A stretch of 64,000 bases of DNA. It comes from Episyrphus balteatus. Taxonomy: Eukaryota; Arthropoda; Insecta; Diptera; Syrphidae. The translations under genes were made by a program, and so were the position numbers. The notes beneath the pieces are model-generated. The model was not told where the DNA came from. It was given only the letters and a program-made list of their open reading frames with translations, and searched no databases. Positions 48,338-61,554 of the stretch are shown one piece after another (position 1 is the first letter of the stretch; each line of letters begins with the position of its first letter). The stretch is from the NCBI RefSeq assembly GCF_945859705.1, contig NC_079135.1, positions 121,339,551 through 121,403,550 of the forward strand. The letters run 5' to 3'.

Positions 48338-51300
48338 ATCCTCACAAGACCAATTCATACGCGGACTGATATTTATACTAAGAACAAACCCCTCATCATT
48401 CATCAATGCTGCATCAAAAATTTTAGCTGAGTCACAATTTTTTTTTAGATTTTTCCCAATTGACTGAACTATAAGTCGCACATTGTAATAACACTGGTCG
48501 GCAACGAAAATAGAGCTTGAACCAAACCATACTTTTGTGTGCTGATTCCGAAGTCAAAATTTCACTGGCACGTCACGTTTTCGAAATATTTGAATATTAA
48601 CAGGTCAAAAACGCATTTTGTTGGTACTTTTGGCGTTGAATTTCATCACCGTTAATTTTTTTTTTCAAAACTACTAATGCAATCTCCAAAAGCCATATTT
48701 TATCGTCTTAAATATGTTTATTTTTTTTTTTTTTTCAAAACAATTTTTTCTCAAAGATATTTGATATAGAAATTTATGATATCTCAAAATCTTGGTGGTT
48801 AAGTGAACTTCTGGTTTTTTGAAGCAGATTTGAAGTAAATTCCAGTTTTGGATTCATGATTTGTATAAAAAAAAGGCAAAATATTACGGAAAATTATATA
48901 TTTTAGATCAAAAGTAAAAAAACATTTCATTCAAGATTAGTTTTTGGAACTTTATAGCGAAAATAATGATGAGCAGAGCTCAAAAACTAGACGTGATGGA
49001 ATAAATCTGTTAACAGTTTTGAATTCAGCACACTCAAGTTAATTAAAATCACCTTACAGAGTTCTTGCTCCCGACTCTATTTTGTTTTTTGCCGACCTGT
49101 GTAATTATACATAATTATAACTATATGCCTGTAAGACCTAAGTTCTTTTAAATTAAAATTGTTCGGTATTGTTAATACAAGCGAATAAAGTTTTTTTTTG
49201 CTCAGCACTGTACAATGTACATAGTAGGTTCTCTAGGTACCTACATGCGTGTCTTTTAACTTACATTTGTAGGTAGTACCTGCAGATAAGATCTACAGAT
49301 TAGATAGACAAATCTTTGTACAAAATTCAGCTTAAAGTTTGAAAGCTTCGGCAAAGGAAATACAATTTACGAAAGTGTCAAAAGTTTGGTGACGATTTAT
49401 AACCTGAAATCTTACAAGGATGAGAGTAATATCAATTTTGTATACCCTTTACTAATATAGGTAGGTTTGTTAAAGCTATGCTATTATTATTTTTCCATAT
49501 CCATAACTAGCCCTTCTTAAAAACTTTGTAGCACAAGAAGTTAAAAGTAAGGAAATATCTTTGTCAAAAAAAAAAAAATAAACAATCTGAAAAAATGTAT
49601 GCCAAGTCAGTAATTCTAGCTTTTAAGTCTTAGTTCTTATTCTTTTTCTTCTTATTTCGTTTGTTTGGGATTTAAGTTCTTTACCCTAACTTGTTACAGT
49701 GCAAAGTTATGTTTGAACTCAATTCTATAAACACGAATAGCTTTCGAAAAAATAGTGATTTTGTGTATTTCAACAAAACGTACCAACAACATGTAAATTA
49801 CATGTGTATTTTAAATCGTAGTTGATGAGATACTCGACTCGACTCGTAGAGTACTTTACTTTCTTAAGTGACTTGTTGTTTTTCGTTTAAGTAAATACCT
49901 TTGCCGCCCTACTTTTACCCTTTTTGTTTATATTTATGTTGTTTTTTTTTTTTTCATTTTTATTTTGCAGGAAAAGCAATCAGCACGTGGGGTTTTCTTA
50001 ACTTTGTGTTGTTGCCACTTTGAAGTTGATATGTGTGTTGAATGTAGGTACTGTGTACGTGGCCTTAATTCTAATGGCCTGCTTTATTGACTTGGTGCGC
50101 ACTATTTGTGTGCGATGACGATGAGGAAAAAGAACTGGACACAGACAAGTTGTGCCACACAGAAAGTCTTTGTATTAATTGAACGTTCGTTGCACTCTCC
50201 ACTCGCACCACGCAACGAAACGAACGTATATAGGTACTCTTTTTGCTGCCATGGCAACAGTGGAACAAGAAATCAATTAAAATGGATAATTAATAAGAAA
50301 ACAAAAAACTAAGAAGTTAAGGTGGAAATAGTGAAAGGTTGAAGGATTTATAGATTTCCTGAAATGCTTTCATCTTGATTACGACTTATCAGCTTATGTA
50401 TTAAAAAGAAATGGCAACAAATTTCAAAGTGATGCGCTATTTCTATGGTTCAATATTTCCGGTTCATGTTCAGACGATTTATTTGAGAGAAAAATAAATT
50501 TCAACGTTATGTGATTTGTTGAGTGTAAGTTGTGTGAATTCTTCTAATTAAAAAAAGATGAACATCTTCTCGTCCCTTGTAAGTTGTTAGTTGCAAACCA
50601 TGAACGATGATTGTACAGGTTGCATAAGCTATTATATATATTGATTATTTCTTTAAGGATAAAACTGCTACGTAAGTGTTTGAAATGGAATTAAAACACG
50701 ATAACAATTTTCCAAAGCAAAATTTTAGTCTGAACGGATGTAGATATAGGGTATTTTTATAAAATTAACAACCGATAGCTGGGATAAGCTGAGAAAATAA
50801 CATTTTTTTATTTGCAATAATTTTGTTTTTAATGCAAAATATTTTTAATTCAAATTATATCAAAGATAATAAAATATTTTTTTTTGCAATACAAATTTTA
50901 TTTTCAATGCAAATATTTTTGAGTTGCAATAATTTTTTTTAATGCAATTTTTTTTCGGTTGCAGTAGGTACCTAAATTTTGTATTTGCTGAATACTTTTT
51001 TTTAAGTTTTGGAAAAACAACTGCTTTAAAAAAATATTTTCTTAGTGCATTTTTCCAATTTTAATCTAATTTTCTTGTTTTTTTATTTTTTTTTTATTTT
51101 GGGAGAAAATAAAAAAGTAAGAAAATGGTTCTAACGTTCCAATGAAATAGTACCGCATGAATTGATTTTGAAAAAAAAGTGGTTGTGTGTAAAGTCGGCT
51201 TACGGACGATAATTTTACGTGATAACGTCGTTAGAAAGCTTATTATTTCACCTTTCATATGACGCTTCAATCATATTTCTACGATGTCTACAAAATAAGT

Positions 51301-51860
51301 AAGAATTTTTTAAAGCCACCCATGTCGAAATTTCAAACTGAGAATACGGTACTTCCCACACTGGTGACTGGTCATGGGCAACAGATCTTCACAGGTGTTT
51401 TGAGGTATTTCTTTAGTTTTTTTTTAAATTTAACATTGTGTAGTTTGTAGTCAATTTACCGTTATGTATGATATATCAAATGAAAGGTTATATTATCCAG
51501 CAATAAAGTTCAATACAATTTTTATCTGCTCTAGATCAAAAGACAGAACGTGTTGAAAAATAGAACTTTATTTTACCGTTACCTCAAAACTGACTACAAA
51601 ATTGATTCAAATTTTACGAGAATACAGTCCTGCCTATTATCTATCAACAGTTTAGATTTCATTCATTTCTCTGTTGAAGAAAAAAGGATACAAATAAGAA
51701 AACGGGTAAAAACAGTCAAAAAACTTGGGACAAAAAAACTTGTTTTCTCCGTTATTCGGCCAACATCATTTTAAAATACCAATTTTTTGCACAAACATGC
51801 ACACGGTTATAGACTATATGGTTTAATACGTTTGACATTTTTCGAACGCTACAAAAAAGT
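48338..51860. other. Gene-free AT-rich region
   Basis: No confident gene. The stretch 49970-50300 is less AT-rich and includes CGTATATAGG, but no coding exon or start site could be supported. Confidence 0.35.
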
Positions 51861-51861
51861 A

Positions 51862-52010
51862 GGTGTTTTTCAAAAATTCATATTTCGAAACGCAGAAATT
51901 AAAAAAGAATCTGTATTAGACCCCTAACTTTTTTTATTGTCTTTAGAATGACGTTTTTCAAATTGTCAAAAAAAAAAAATTCCCCTACCTATAATCCCTA
52001 CTTCGTCAAT
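51862..52010 (+). repeat. Direct repeat, left copy
   Basis: GTGTTTTTCAAAAATTC.TATTTCGAAACGCAGA, then TCTGTATTAGAC, recurs at about 53790-53950, so similar sequence flanks the dispersed repeat copy C on both sides in the same orientation. Confidence 0.6.
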
Positions 52011-52095
52011 GGTCTACCTTATGTTTTAGTTTTAGAAAACCATTTGTTACTTGGTTTTTAATTTTTTTTTAAATCTATCGATTAAGAAATAAAAT

Positions 52096-53748
52096 GCACG
52101 ACTGGGGTCGCACGAACTTGCTCTTAGAGTTAAAGTTGCTTAAATTTTTAAGACTTTTTATATAGAAATTTGGAAAAAAAAATAAAATTCGTTAAAAAAA
52201 AAAAATAAAATAAAATCTGAAATTAAATTGCCCTCCCAAGCAAGTATGCAGTTTTGATTGATATATTAACATGCATTTTTAGAAAAAAAAAATTCAAAAT
52301 CGTTAGAGCCGTTTTTTAAAAAAACTAATTTTTTATAAATAATTTTTTGGAAAAAAAGTTTAAAAACAAAATTGGTATGCCATTTTGTAGAAATCACTAA
52401 TCAACATCTAAAAACAAAATTTCAAAAAAATTAAATGTACCGTTTTCGAAAATTTGATTTTTCAAAAAAAAAATTTCAAATTTTTTTTAAAAATCCAAAA
52501 ATTATTTTTTCCAAAATTTAATTTTTGGCTTATATTTAAATTATATAAATGCTTCTTCACAAAAAGTTTCGTTGAAATCGAATAAGCAGTTTTGGAGATA
52601 ATCGGATTTGAAAAAAACGGTTCTATGGCAGGTACCGTTAATAATGATTTTCAAAAAAAATTTTTTCATTAGAAGATAGACCTAAATTTTAAACTAACAC
52701 TTGAATTTTTTAAACAAAAACGTTGGAGCCGTTTTCGAGATATTTCAATTTTCCTAAAATCGGTATATGATAAGTACCGTTATTTTTGGTCCAAAAAAAT
52801 TAATTCCAAAAACCCCTCTGGAGAGTCGCCAAATAACGCTGCATACCAGGTTTGACATCAATCTGTCCATCCGTTTAGGCTGTAGCTCCTTATACAGACA
52901 GACAGACAGACTGACAGACTGACAGACTGACAGACTGACAGACTGACAGACTGACAGACTGACAGACTGACAGACTGACAGACTGACAGACTGACAGACT
53001 GACAGACTGACAGACTGACAGACTGACAGACTGACAGACTGACAGACTGACAGACTGACAGACTGACAGACTGACAGACTGACAGACTGACAGACTGACA
53101 GACTGACAGACTGACAGACTGACAGACTGACAGACTGACAGACTGACAGACTGACAGACTGACAGACTGACAGACTGACAGACTGACAGACTGACAGACT
53201 GACAGACTGACAGACTGACAGACTGACAGACTGACAGACTGACAGACTGACAGACTGACAGACTGACAGACTGACAGACTGACAGACTGACAGACTGACA
53301 GACTGACAGACTGACAGACTGACAGACTGACAGACTGACAGACTGACAGACTGACAGACTGACAGACTGACAGACTGACAGACTGACAGACTGACAGACT
53401 GACAGACTGACAGACTGACAGACTGACAGACTGACAGACTGACAGACTGACAGACTGACAGACTGACAGACTGACAGACTGACAGACTGACAGACTGACA
53501 GACTGACAGACTGACAGACTGACAGACTGACAGACTGACAGACTGACAGACTGACAGACTGACAGACTGACAGACTGACAGACTGACAGACTGACAGACT
53601 GACAGACAGACAGACAGACGGACTTCCGGGACCCACTTTTTTGGCATTGTCTACCATCGTAATGTTATGGAAAAATGTTATCTCAAATTTTTTTTTTTGT
53701 AGGAATGCATAACTTGATATATAGTACCTACCTATATCGCAAGTAAAA
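52096..53748 (+). mobile_element. Dispersed microsatellite-bearing repeat, copy C (expanded)
   Basis: Same ends and internal order as copy A (3401-4343), with the microsatellite expanded by about 700 bp. Landmarks are GCACGACTGGGGTCGCACG, TGGCAGGTACCGTTA, CCATCCGTTTAGGCTGTAGC, and CTTCCGGGACCCACTTTTTT. Confidence 0.65.
52894..53619. repeat. Octamer satellite (GACAGACT)n, about 87 units
   Basis: Pure 8-bp tandem from about 52908 to 53606, bordered on both sides by short (ACAG)n. The long SVCLSVCQ frames on the minus strand are artefacts of it. Confidence 0.95.
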
Positions 53749-53789
53749 AGCTAAGAAAACAAAAACTATCCAAAAATACCCCTAAAAAC

Positions 53790-53950
53790 AAGGTGTTTTT
53801 CAAAAATTCCTATTTCGAAACGCAGAGTGTTGGAAAAAAATCCGTATCAGACGCCTGATTTCTTTTCCCTCATCTTTCACCTGGCACCTTTAGAATTGTC
53901 AAAAAAATGTCTCCTACCCAAAATCATCATTTTGTCATAGCCCCAACACG
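53790..53950 (+). repeat. Direct repeat, right copy
   Basis: Partner of 51862-52010, about 1.93 kb downstream. Confidence 0.6.
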
Positions 53951-54320
53951 TGTACGTTCAAACAAAACGTTGTAGCTTAGTTTCTAAATTTTTTAGAATT
54001 TTTTCTTAAATGAAGTTATTCTTAAATTAGTTTTATCTATCCATATCCATAAAAATTGTTAAATTTTTGATTAGGCAATATAATTTTGCACTTCTAATGG
54101 TTTATTTAAAATCGCCAAAAAAAAACACATGTTTTACCCTATTCTAATCATAGTCTCTCAAAATTTCCAAAGTATGTGCTACTTAGGGAAGTTTTCCATT
54201 CATGTTTGGTATCGATAAAACGCACGACTGGGTAGCATGAACTTTTTTTTTAATGTTACCTTTTTTCATCAAGTTCAAATTTCAATTGTTTAGCTTTTAT
54301 TTCTTGAAATTAAACAAGTG
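53951..54320. other. AT-rich sequence with a repeat fragment
   Basis: An AAAACGCACGACTGGG clause near 54217 matches the 5' end of the dispersed family; otherwise nothing. Confidence 0.35.
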
Positions 54321-54329
54321 TTGGGGTGA

Positions 54330-54480
54330 AAATATCCCGAAAACTCAAAGTCCTGAAAATCAGGAATTCCGAAAAGCCAGAATCCTGATAGTCCAGAATT
54401 CAAAAAACTCAGAATCCCGAAAATCCAAAATCCTGAAACCCAGAATATCGAAAACCCAAAATCCCGAAAGGTTATATAAA
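54330..54480 (+). repeat. Degenerate minisatellite, CCAGAATCCCGAAAA-like
   Basis: Unit of about 15-17 bp repeated roughly eight times with heavy divergence (CAGAATCCTG, CAGAATCCCG, CAAAATCCCG). Confidence 0.6.
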
Positions 54481-54530
54481 ATGAAACATTTGAATTTTTT
54501 AGAAACTTAACTGATCTTTACAACGAAAAC

Positions 54531-54753
54531 AATGCCCATAATTATGAAAGTGGACTAATAGGTACCTAATAATTTTATTATAACGATTTAACTGTATTTC
54601 GTTCTTGAAACCACTGAAGGAGCAATAAAGAAGTTTATTTACTGCAATTTCGCTTTCAAAATAACTTTACCCGTTAAATAACATTTTTTTTTTATGCTAG
54701 ATTTGATCGTATTTTTAGTAGTAACTTAGTCCACTTTCATTAATAAGGGCACA
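54531..54753. mobile_element. Third copy of the TGTGCCC MITE, outside the palindrome
   Basis: Starts AATGCCCATAATTATGAAAG and ends TAATAAGGGCACA, closely matching 8347-8593 along its length. Shows that the element is dispersed and not part of the satellite. Confidence 0.75.
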
Positions 54754-55861
54754 TACAGAAAATTCACTATGTCGGGTATTCGTTATACTGGACATCTTCT
54801 GTATGCAATTTTAGAAAAAAAAAAAAATAAAAATCGTTAGAGCCGTTTTTATAAATATTTTTTTGGAAACAAAGTTTTAATGCCATTTTGTAGCAAAAAA
54901 AAAAAACAATTGTGCGTTTTCAAAAATTTGATTTATAAAAATAATTTTTTTTTATTAAACATTTTGATTTGTATGATAATTATAATTGTTTTGCAAAAAA
55001 CTCGAGAGGAAGTGGCTCATAATAAAGTATTTTATTTCAAAATTCTGTATAATACTTTATGATACTGTTATTATACTGTATAATTAAAATTCTGTATTTC
55101 AAAATTCTATATCTTGAAATATAGTGATAAACAAATTGGAACGGATCGTTATTTTGTATTCCAAATTTTGTGAATTTTGGAATTCAGAATTTTTAAATCC
55201 CGAATTTCGGCACATACAGAATTTTGACCCCAACCGAAAAAATAAAAAATTTACCTGTTAATATATGAAGACTTTGACCTTTTTTTCATAATTTATGTCT
55301 TATTTTGAAATACTTCCATTGGCTTTTTTGGTTTTTGTAAGACCAACTTGTTTTTATAGTGATGCCGAACAAAACTGCATTAAAAAAACCTTTATTTTTT
55401 TCACAATATTCTTAGGTACTCGAAAAATTTTGAAAACAAAAAATGGTAACAGAATCAGGATAGTAGTTCATTTCAATTAATATTTCCGTTTCAATATTAT
55501 AAACAACTATCCCACTGTTATAAAAATTTAAGTATGAATGAATACACACAACGAATTTATTAATGCAGACATTATGTGGAGCAACAATTGTCAGAATGAC
55601 GTGATTGATTTAACATCCAGTTCGAGTTGAAACCCAAAGGCTTTAGCTTTACTCTACTTCATCTTTAAGGTATAGGCATACCTATAAGAGTAAGGGAACC
55701 CCTTTAGTTTTTTTTACCTACACTTAACAATTTTGCGGCTTCTCTCTGCGCAAAAAATAAGAAAAAAAATAAGCAAAATCGTTCTAATTGGATGCCAATC
55801 GCATTTACTTTGAGTACCTTAAAGCTTTGTGGCAGCATTAATCAGATTGATGCAACCATGC

Positions 55862-55892
<31 letters not shown>

Positions 55893-55915
55893 ACAACATC
55901 AACTTCATCGCTATC
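54754..55915. other. AT-rich sequence
   Basis: No gene. A pyrimidine/purine (CAT)n tract lies at about 55860-55905. Confidence 0.35.
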
Positions 55916-56979
55916 GTCGCACGGTTGTCCAAAATGACTTATCTCGTTGCAAAAATCATAACTTTTGAACGGATTGAGTTAGCGGTACAATTTTTTTTTT
56001 TATTTGAAGGACATTTCTAGGGCTGTTATACCAATGAATTTCAATAAAATTATTTCACAGGGTGTTTCGGAATCATCGGCCAAAAACAGATTTTCTTTAA
56101 AAAAAAAGTTTAAATTAAAATTGGTATGCCATTTTGTAGAAATCACTAATCCACATTTAAAAACAAAATTTCAAAAAAATACAACGTCCCGTTTTCGAAA
56201 ATTTTATTTTTCAAAAAAAAATTTCAAAATTTTTTTAAAAATCCAAAAATTATTTTTTTTGAAATTTTATTTTTGGCTTATATTTGAGTTATATAAGTGC
56301 TTCTTCAAAAAAAGTTTCGTTGAAATCGAATAAGCCGTTTCGGAGAATATCGGATTTAAAAAAAACCGTTCTATGGCAGGTACCGTTAATAATGATTTTC
56401 CAAAAAAATTTTTTTCATTAGAAGATAGACCTTGTTTTCAAACTTACATTTGAATTTTTTAAACAAAATCGTTGGAGCCGTTTTTGAGCAATTACAGCTT
56501 TACTGAAATTGGTGTATGACAAGTACCGTTATTTTTGGCCCAAAAAAATTAATTCCAAAAACACCTCTGGAGGGTCTCCAAAAAATGCTACATACCAAAT
56601 TTGAAGTCAATCGGTCCATCCGTTTAGGATGTAGATCCTTATACAGACAGAAAGACAGACGGACTTCCGGGACCAACTTTTTTGGCATTCTCTATAATCG
56701 TAATATCATGGAAAAGTGTAATCTGAACTTTTTTTAGATGTGAATTAGTGATTTCTACAAAATGGCATACCAATTTTAATTTAAATATTTTTTTTTTAAG
56801 AAAATCGGTTTTCGGCCGATGATTCCTAAACACCCTGTAAAACAATTTTCTTGAAATTCATTGGTGTAACAGCCCTGGAAATTTCCTTCAAATTAAAAAA
56901 AAAACTGTACCGCTACCTCAATCCGTTCAAAAGTTATGATTTTTGCAACGAGATAAGTCATTTTGGACAACAGTGCGTC
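55916..56979. mobile_element. 1.06-kb fold-back element enclosing a microsatellite-family core
   Basis: Arms 55916-56158 and 56739-56979 are inverted over about 240 bp (GTTGTCCAAAATGACTTATC outermost, TGGTATGCCATTTTGTAGAA innermost). The centre carries the dispersed-family landmarks (GGTACCGTTA, CCATCCGTTTAGG, CTTCCGGGACC) with only a short ACAG tract. Confidence 0.75.
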
Positions 56980-58789
56980 GGTCGCATTGCTATTTTGCAT
57001 TTTAAACGGGCAAACGGGTGGCAAAACATGTAGCAGTGATGCCTATGGCTATAATTCCAACTCCATATGACCGTGTGGCGATGGTCGTATTAAATGGCAT
57101 GACTTTGAATACGGAAATCAACACAATACTGGAGAGATTATTTTTTCCCTTGTTTATGATCACAAAGAGTGTTTGGTTGTAGCTGAAATGCTGAGAACTT
57201 GCTATTACGTGAAATACAATATCACCATCGCATCACAGTGATAGCAAAAAATAGCAGTTATTGAAGTTAAAGCCAGTTGACTTGGCTTAACAAACGGTTA
57301 TAAAGAAAAGTAAGAAAAGTTAAAAGGGTTCTCAAGCCGATTTGCATATGAGAGTAGGTAAAAATTCAAAACAAACTGCGCGGCGTTCCCGAAATGAAAA
57401 AAAATTTAATCTTTCTTTCGACATAGAAGGGAAGCTGACTCTGCTTGATGGAATTTTAGGTACTAGGTGTGATGATGGTGGAGGATGTTTGCGCTGCAGA
57501 GTACTTGAAAATGGACAAAGAAATTCCCAAAAGTACCAACATCATGAAGAGGACGACTGGTGGACTGATGGAGAAGACAAGGCCTTTCAGTCAGTTCGTT
57601 GGCATTGAAATGAGAGAGAGAAAAAAAAAAATAATAACAATGAACAACATCCACTTTCAGAATAGTCGTTGGTTGTTATTTTGTAATTGTTGTTTGTCAT
57701 CAGTGTGAAATACAATGCGACCTCTCATCTGTCAAATTGACAGAACAAAAAAAAAAAAAACTCTTAACTTTTAATATGAATACGGATAGTGTCGATATAT
57801 ATAATCACAGAGGTTTGACTTTAGCATTACATTTAAAATGTAATTGATTTTTATGAAATAAAAATTTAAATAAAATAAATTGAAAAAAAAAAAAAAACTG
57901 ACATGAAATATCTTTAAATTAAAATTCAAACAACTTTTAAAAAAATATAAAATTATTATAATTTTCTACTACTAATTTTCAATCCACAGTGACTACAAGT
58001 TTTTTTTGCTTTTTTTTAAATTCAGATGAGTGCTTTTTCAGAGTTAAAACAACTTTGACTTAGAGACGTTTCATGGTGAAGAATAGTTAAATCAAAGAGG
58101 TAAATGTTGATTTTAAGTTGTTCCCCAAAGTTTTTAATACGTTTCAAGTGTTCGTGGTTTCTTAGTATTTCAGTTCTCATTTGGGATATAAATCCTCATT
58201 TTTGTGAGTAAAAAAGCAAGGCAGGTACTTAAGGATTTGAAAATTCATTGATCTCAAGAATTGAGGACTTTTTTCATTCCGGGTTGGGATTTTGTATCCT
58301 TTCTTGAAATTTCTCAAATTGACCTGTTTGGTATTAAAATATCTAAATTGTCTATTTTTTTCCCCAAAAGATTAGCATTCAAATGACCATTTTTGACCAC
58401 CCTTTAACTTCCTTTGACTATTATTAGAAAAGTTTTTATTCTTGATAAAAAAATTGTGAATTTTTTTTGTTCAAAAATATTTTTTCCCAATATTATTATT
58501 TTAAAAAATATAATTATGACCAGTGTTAAAATTAAAAATTTTGTTTTCATTATCTCCATATATTCAAAAAATAAAAAAAAATATTTCTTGAAGTTAATTG
58601 AAAAAAAAAAAAAAAAAAAAAAATAGAATCTGTTTGTTTTCCCAAAATCAAAAAACTTTTGGTGCCAATATTTTTTGCCAAAAATATAAAAGTAAATATA
58701 ATAAAAAATCTATGACGAAGACATATTTTTGCTTATAGCAAAGGTGGGAACAATTAGTAGGTATATAGCAGTTTTTGGATACTATACAG
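56980..58789. other. Gene-free region
   Basis: 57340-57710 is less AT-rich with short open frames on both strands, none with a recognisable domain or good splice context. Confidence 0.35.
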
Positions 58790-59260
58790 AAGGGTGTTTT
58801 GAATTAATTTTTTTGGACCAAAAAAAACGTTACCTGCCATAGTTTAATTTTCTCGAAGTCGGCTGATGCGATTTTGAATAAAAAATTCATGTACAAATTA
58901 GTTTTCAGACAAAGGCAATCCCTTAATCAAAAAAATGTTTTTTTTTTTCAAAAATTGTTATGAACTATATCTAGCTACTTGTCAACGAGGCTTTTTTCAA
59001 AATCAGGTTTTCTCCCAAACTACTAATTTTAATATAATCTAATAACAAGATTTTGAAAAAATTTATATTTGTATTTAAAAAATGTTGATTTGCTTTTTAA
59101 CAGGATAATGAAATTTTTGAAATTTTGGTTTTAAATGTTGATTAATAATATCTACAAAATGGCATACCAATTTTATTTTAAGACTTGTTTTTTTTTTAAA
59201 TATTTATCAACAATTTCTTTTTAAAAAAACGGCTCTAACAATTTTGAATTTTTTTTTTTT
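58790..59260 (-). mobile_element. Degraded minus-strand copy of the dispersed repeat family
   Basis: Contains TTTTTTGGACCAAAAAAAACG..TACCTGCCATAG and ACAAAATGGCATACCAATTTT, inverse of landmarks in copies A and C; AACGGCTCTAAC near 59230 also matches. No microsatellite. Confidence 0.55.
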
Positions 59261-61363
59261 TTTCAAAAAATTCAAGAAATGAAACTGCATAGTTTTTTTG
59301 AGGTCGTTTCAAATTTCATGTTTTTTTTTATTTTTTTTATGTTCATTCATATTTCTACATTAACCAAATTTGTATATTGATATTTTCTTATTTTGCAGAA
59401 GGGATACTTTTAAAGCTGAATATCAAACATCGATCCATCCCTATGCATCTCACGAAGAAACTATATTCCATTCAACAATAAGAGCTAAGTGCTTAAATTT
59501 TAAATTGAAAAATATTGGTATACCTATCAATTTTCAAAAAATTAAAACAAAACTATTGACGCATCAAATCTAGCCCTCAAAAGTCAAAAGTACAGATTCC
59601 TACAAATTTTTCATTGCAAGTTTGTTTTCTTTTAAGAACAATATTTCCCTCTTTTTAGATCATTAAAGTAAACACAAACCTAACATACGTTAGAATTTTA
59701 TTCCTAGCCAATTCAAAATCTTTAAAACCCCCTTATGCACAAAAATTCAAAACAAAAGCTTTTATTCCTCGAATTTCTCAAACAAAAACCTGAAATCATA
59801 ATATAAACGATTTATTTAGAAAAATACCTACCTTTCTGCACAAAGGAAGGTGTTAAGAAAATTTACTCTTCAAATCAATACGGGACTTAAACGTTAAACT
59901 ACCCAAATCACCGCCATATGCGCGTCTTCAAAAATGTTCATTGTCATGATTATTTTTTATTGTTCTTGAAAAATAATTATAATAATAAAACAACAAAAAT
60001 ATAATTTCTATTCATACAATCTGCCACTGCTATAAGCTGAGAGCAAAGCAACAGCTCTCCCTCAATCAAAAACTCAATAACAATTTACGCATCGACATTA
60101 AAAAAAGCATCCGCGCTTATAATTGTTTGTATGGGTTAATGTTGATGGCGACCTCGTCAAATATCTCAACATCCCTTTGCTATATAGCAATTAAATTCGA
60201 ATAAATTTTCATGATCAAAGCAAATCTTTGTCTCTTTTTTTTATAATTCGACGAATTAATGCTTAGAACTTGCGACGAAAAGTCGTATCGTAAGTGAAAT
60301 CCAAGATTGAGAGGGAGCAAAGGGGAATGCCATCACAAAGTCCCTTTTCAATTAATATTATTGTCGAACCTCGGCGAATTTGAGAAGAAAAATCTCATCG
60401 TCACTCATGAAGACAAGAGCCTGGATTTGTGTTTTTTTTATTAAATTTTTTGTCGGGCTTCATATACATACTATGTTCCCTTTTATTTTATTAAGAATGC
60501 TATTTAATTTACGGTCACGCTGCAGTTTGGTCTTCTCTTTGTCATTTGATTTGATACACACAGTAGAACAGATGGAATTCGATATTGGATTTTTGACATG
60601 AAACATTTGGAATTTGTAATTAAAAAAATGTGAAATAGCTTTTTGGTGCATCCAGGATTTAAATTTGACAACTTAAAGTACTATCATCAAGAATTGATTT
60701 TTGTTCAATAATTTGCAAATGGCAACCCTACAGAAACCGTTTTTAGGCTTTCATCGAATATGAAAAATTTCTATGTACATACAACCACGATTTCACAGGA
60801 TTCTTAAAAATTTTAAAACCACTTTCATCCACGAAAGAAAAGTTCATACCAGAAAGTACTATTATCAAATTGTTTTGTGGACCGTTAACGAATTTCTGAA
60901 TTGATCCCATTTTTTCTTGTTGACTTCCCCACTGTTAAGCCTCCCGACAATCAAGCCACCGAATCCTTAATTAAAACAGTGTCAAGGGCGCTATCACGTA
61001 CTGCCCGTCCGTTTTTTTGTGTCCGTTTATTCAATCTTCATATAAAAAGCCTTCAGGCTTGCGCGATCAGAGTCCACTTCCACTCCATGAATGAGACAAC
61101 AAACTTCAATCTCATGTTCGCATTTTTTTCTTGTTTTCTTTCATGTTCTTTTGCAACGATCTTGTTGAATACTGCACACTGCAGAAGCAAGCCCCGCGTA
61201 ATTTCAATAAGATCCCAGAAGACAATGGGTGTCAAACATATTATCTGGTGGTAAGATGTCGATGTGTCAGCGGAAAAAAACACGAGGTGTCCAACGTGAC
61301 ACGCTTGACAATGCCGACTTAAGATTTCAATTTTTTTTTCTGTTTTTTTTTTGTACATACTCT
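59261..61363. other. Gene-free region
   Basis: A short open stretch after TTTTGCAG at 59392-59399 (RDTFKAEYQTSIHPYASHEE) is the only hint of an exon, without partners. 60880-61250 is relatively GC-rich with overlapping frames on both strands. Confidence 0.3.
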
Positions 61364-61370
61364 TCAGCAA

Positions 61371-61528
61371 TATTCTTCTTCGCGGTGACATTGACAGCCA
61401 AGACCGGGATTGAATATTTGAATCATGTAGTTTTGGCATTTTTATCAGGAATCCTCTTTTGGGTTTACAATTTCGCTGGATCTTGGAGAACACACTCCAG
61501 ATCAATCGAAAAGTATCAGCGAAGTTAG
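61371..61528 (+). CDS. Possible 3' coding exon with one membrane segment (weak)
   Basis: A strong acceptor (T-rich tract, then TACTCTTCAG at 61361-61370) is followed by an open frame reading IFFFAVTLTAKTGIEYLN.. with a hydrophobic HVVLAFLSGILFWVYNF and ending SRSIEKYQRS and TAG at 61528. A donor G|GTAAGA at 61252 is in compatible phase, but its exon has no start. The opposite strand is also open here, with a GTATGT donor, so the strand is uncertain. Confidence 0.3.
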
Positions 61529-61554
61529 TTGATGACATAACTCCATAATTTACA

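Noticed and set aside
49970..50300. Candidate tetraspanin promoter with CTATATACG on the minus strand
   Set aside because: No initiator or coding exon could be linked to it; a TATA-like hexamer in AT-rich DNA is weak evidence.
52754..53657. ORFs of SVCLSVCQ repeats
   Set aside because: Translation of the octamer microsatellite; likewise the SVCL frame at 4053-4337.
57342..57708. Several short ORFs in a less AT-rich patch
   Set aside because: No domain, no convincing splice sites, both strands open.
60901..61538. 161-codon minus-strand ORF and 117-codon plus-strand ORF
   Set aside because: Overlapping open frames on both strands without recognised domains; only the short exon-like part at 61371-61528 was kept, at low confidence.
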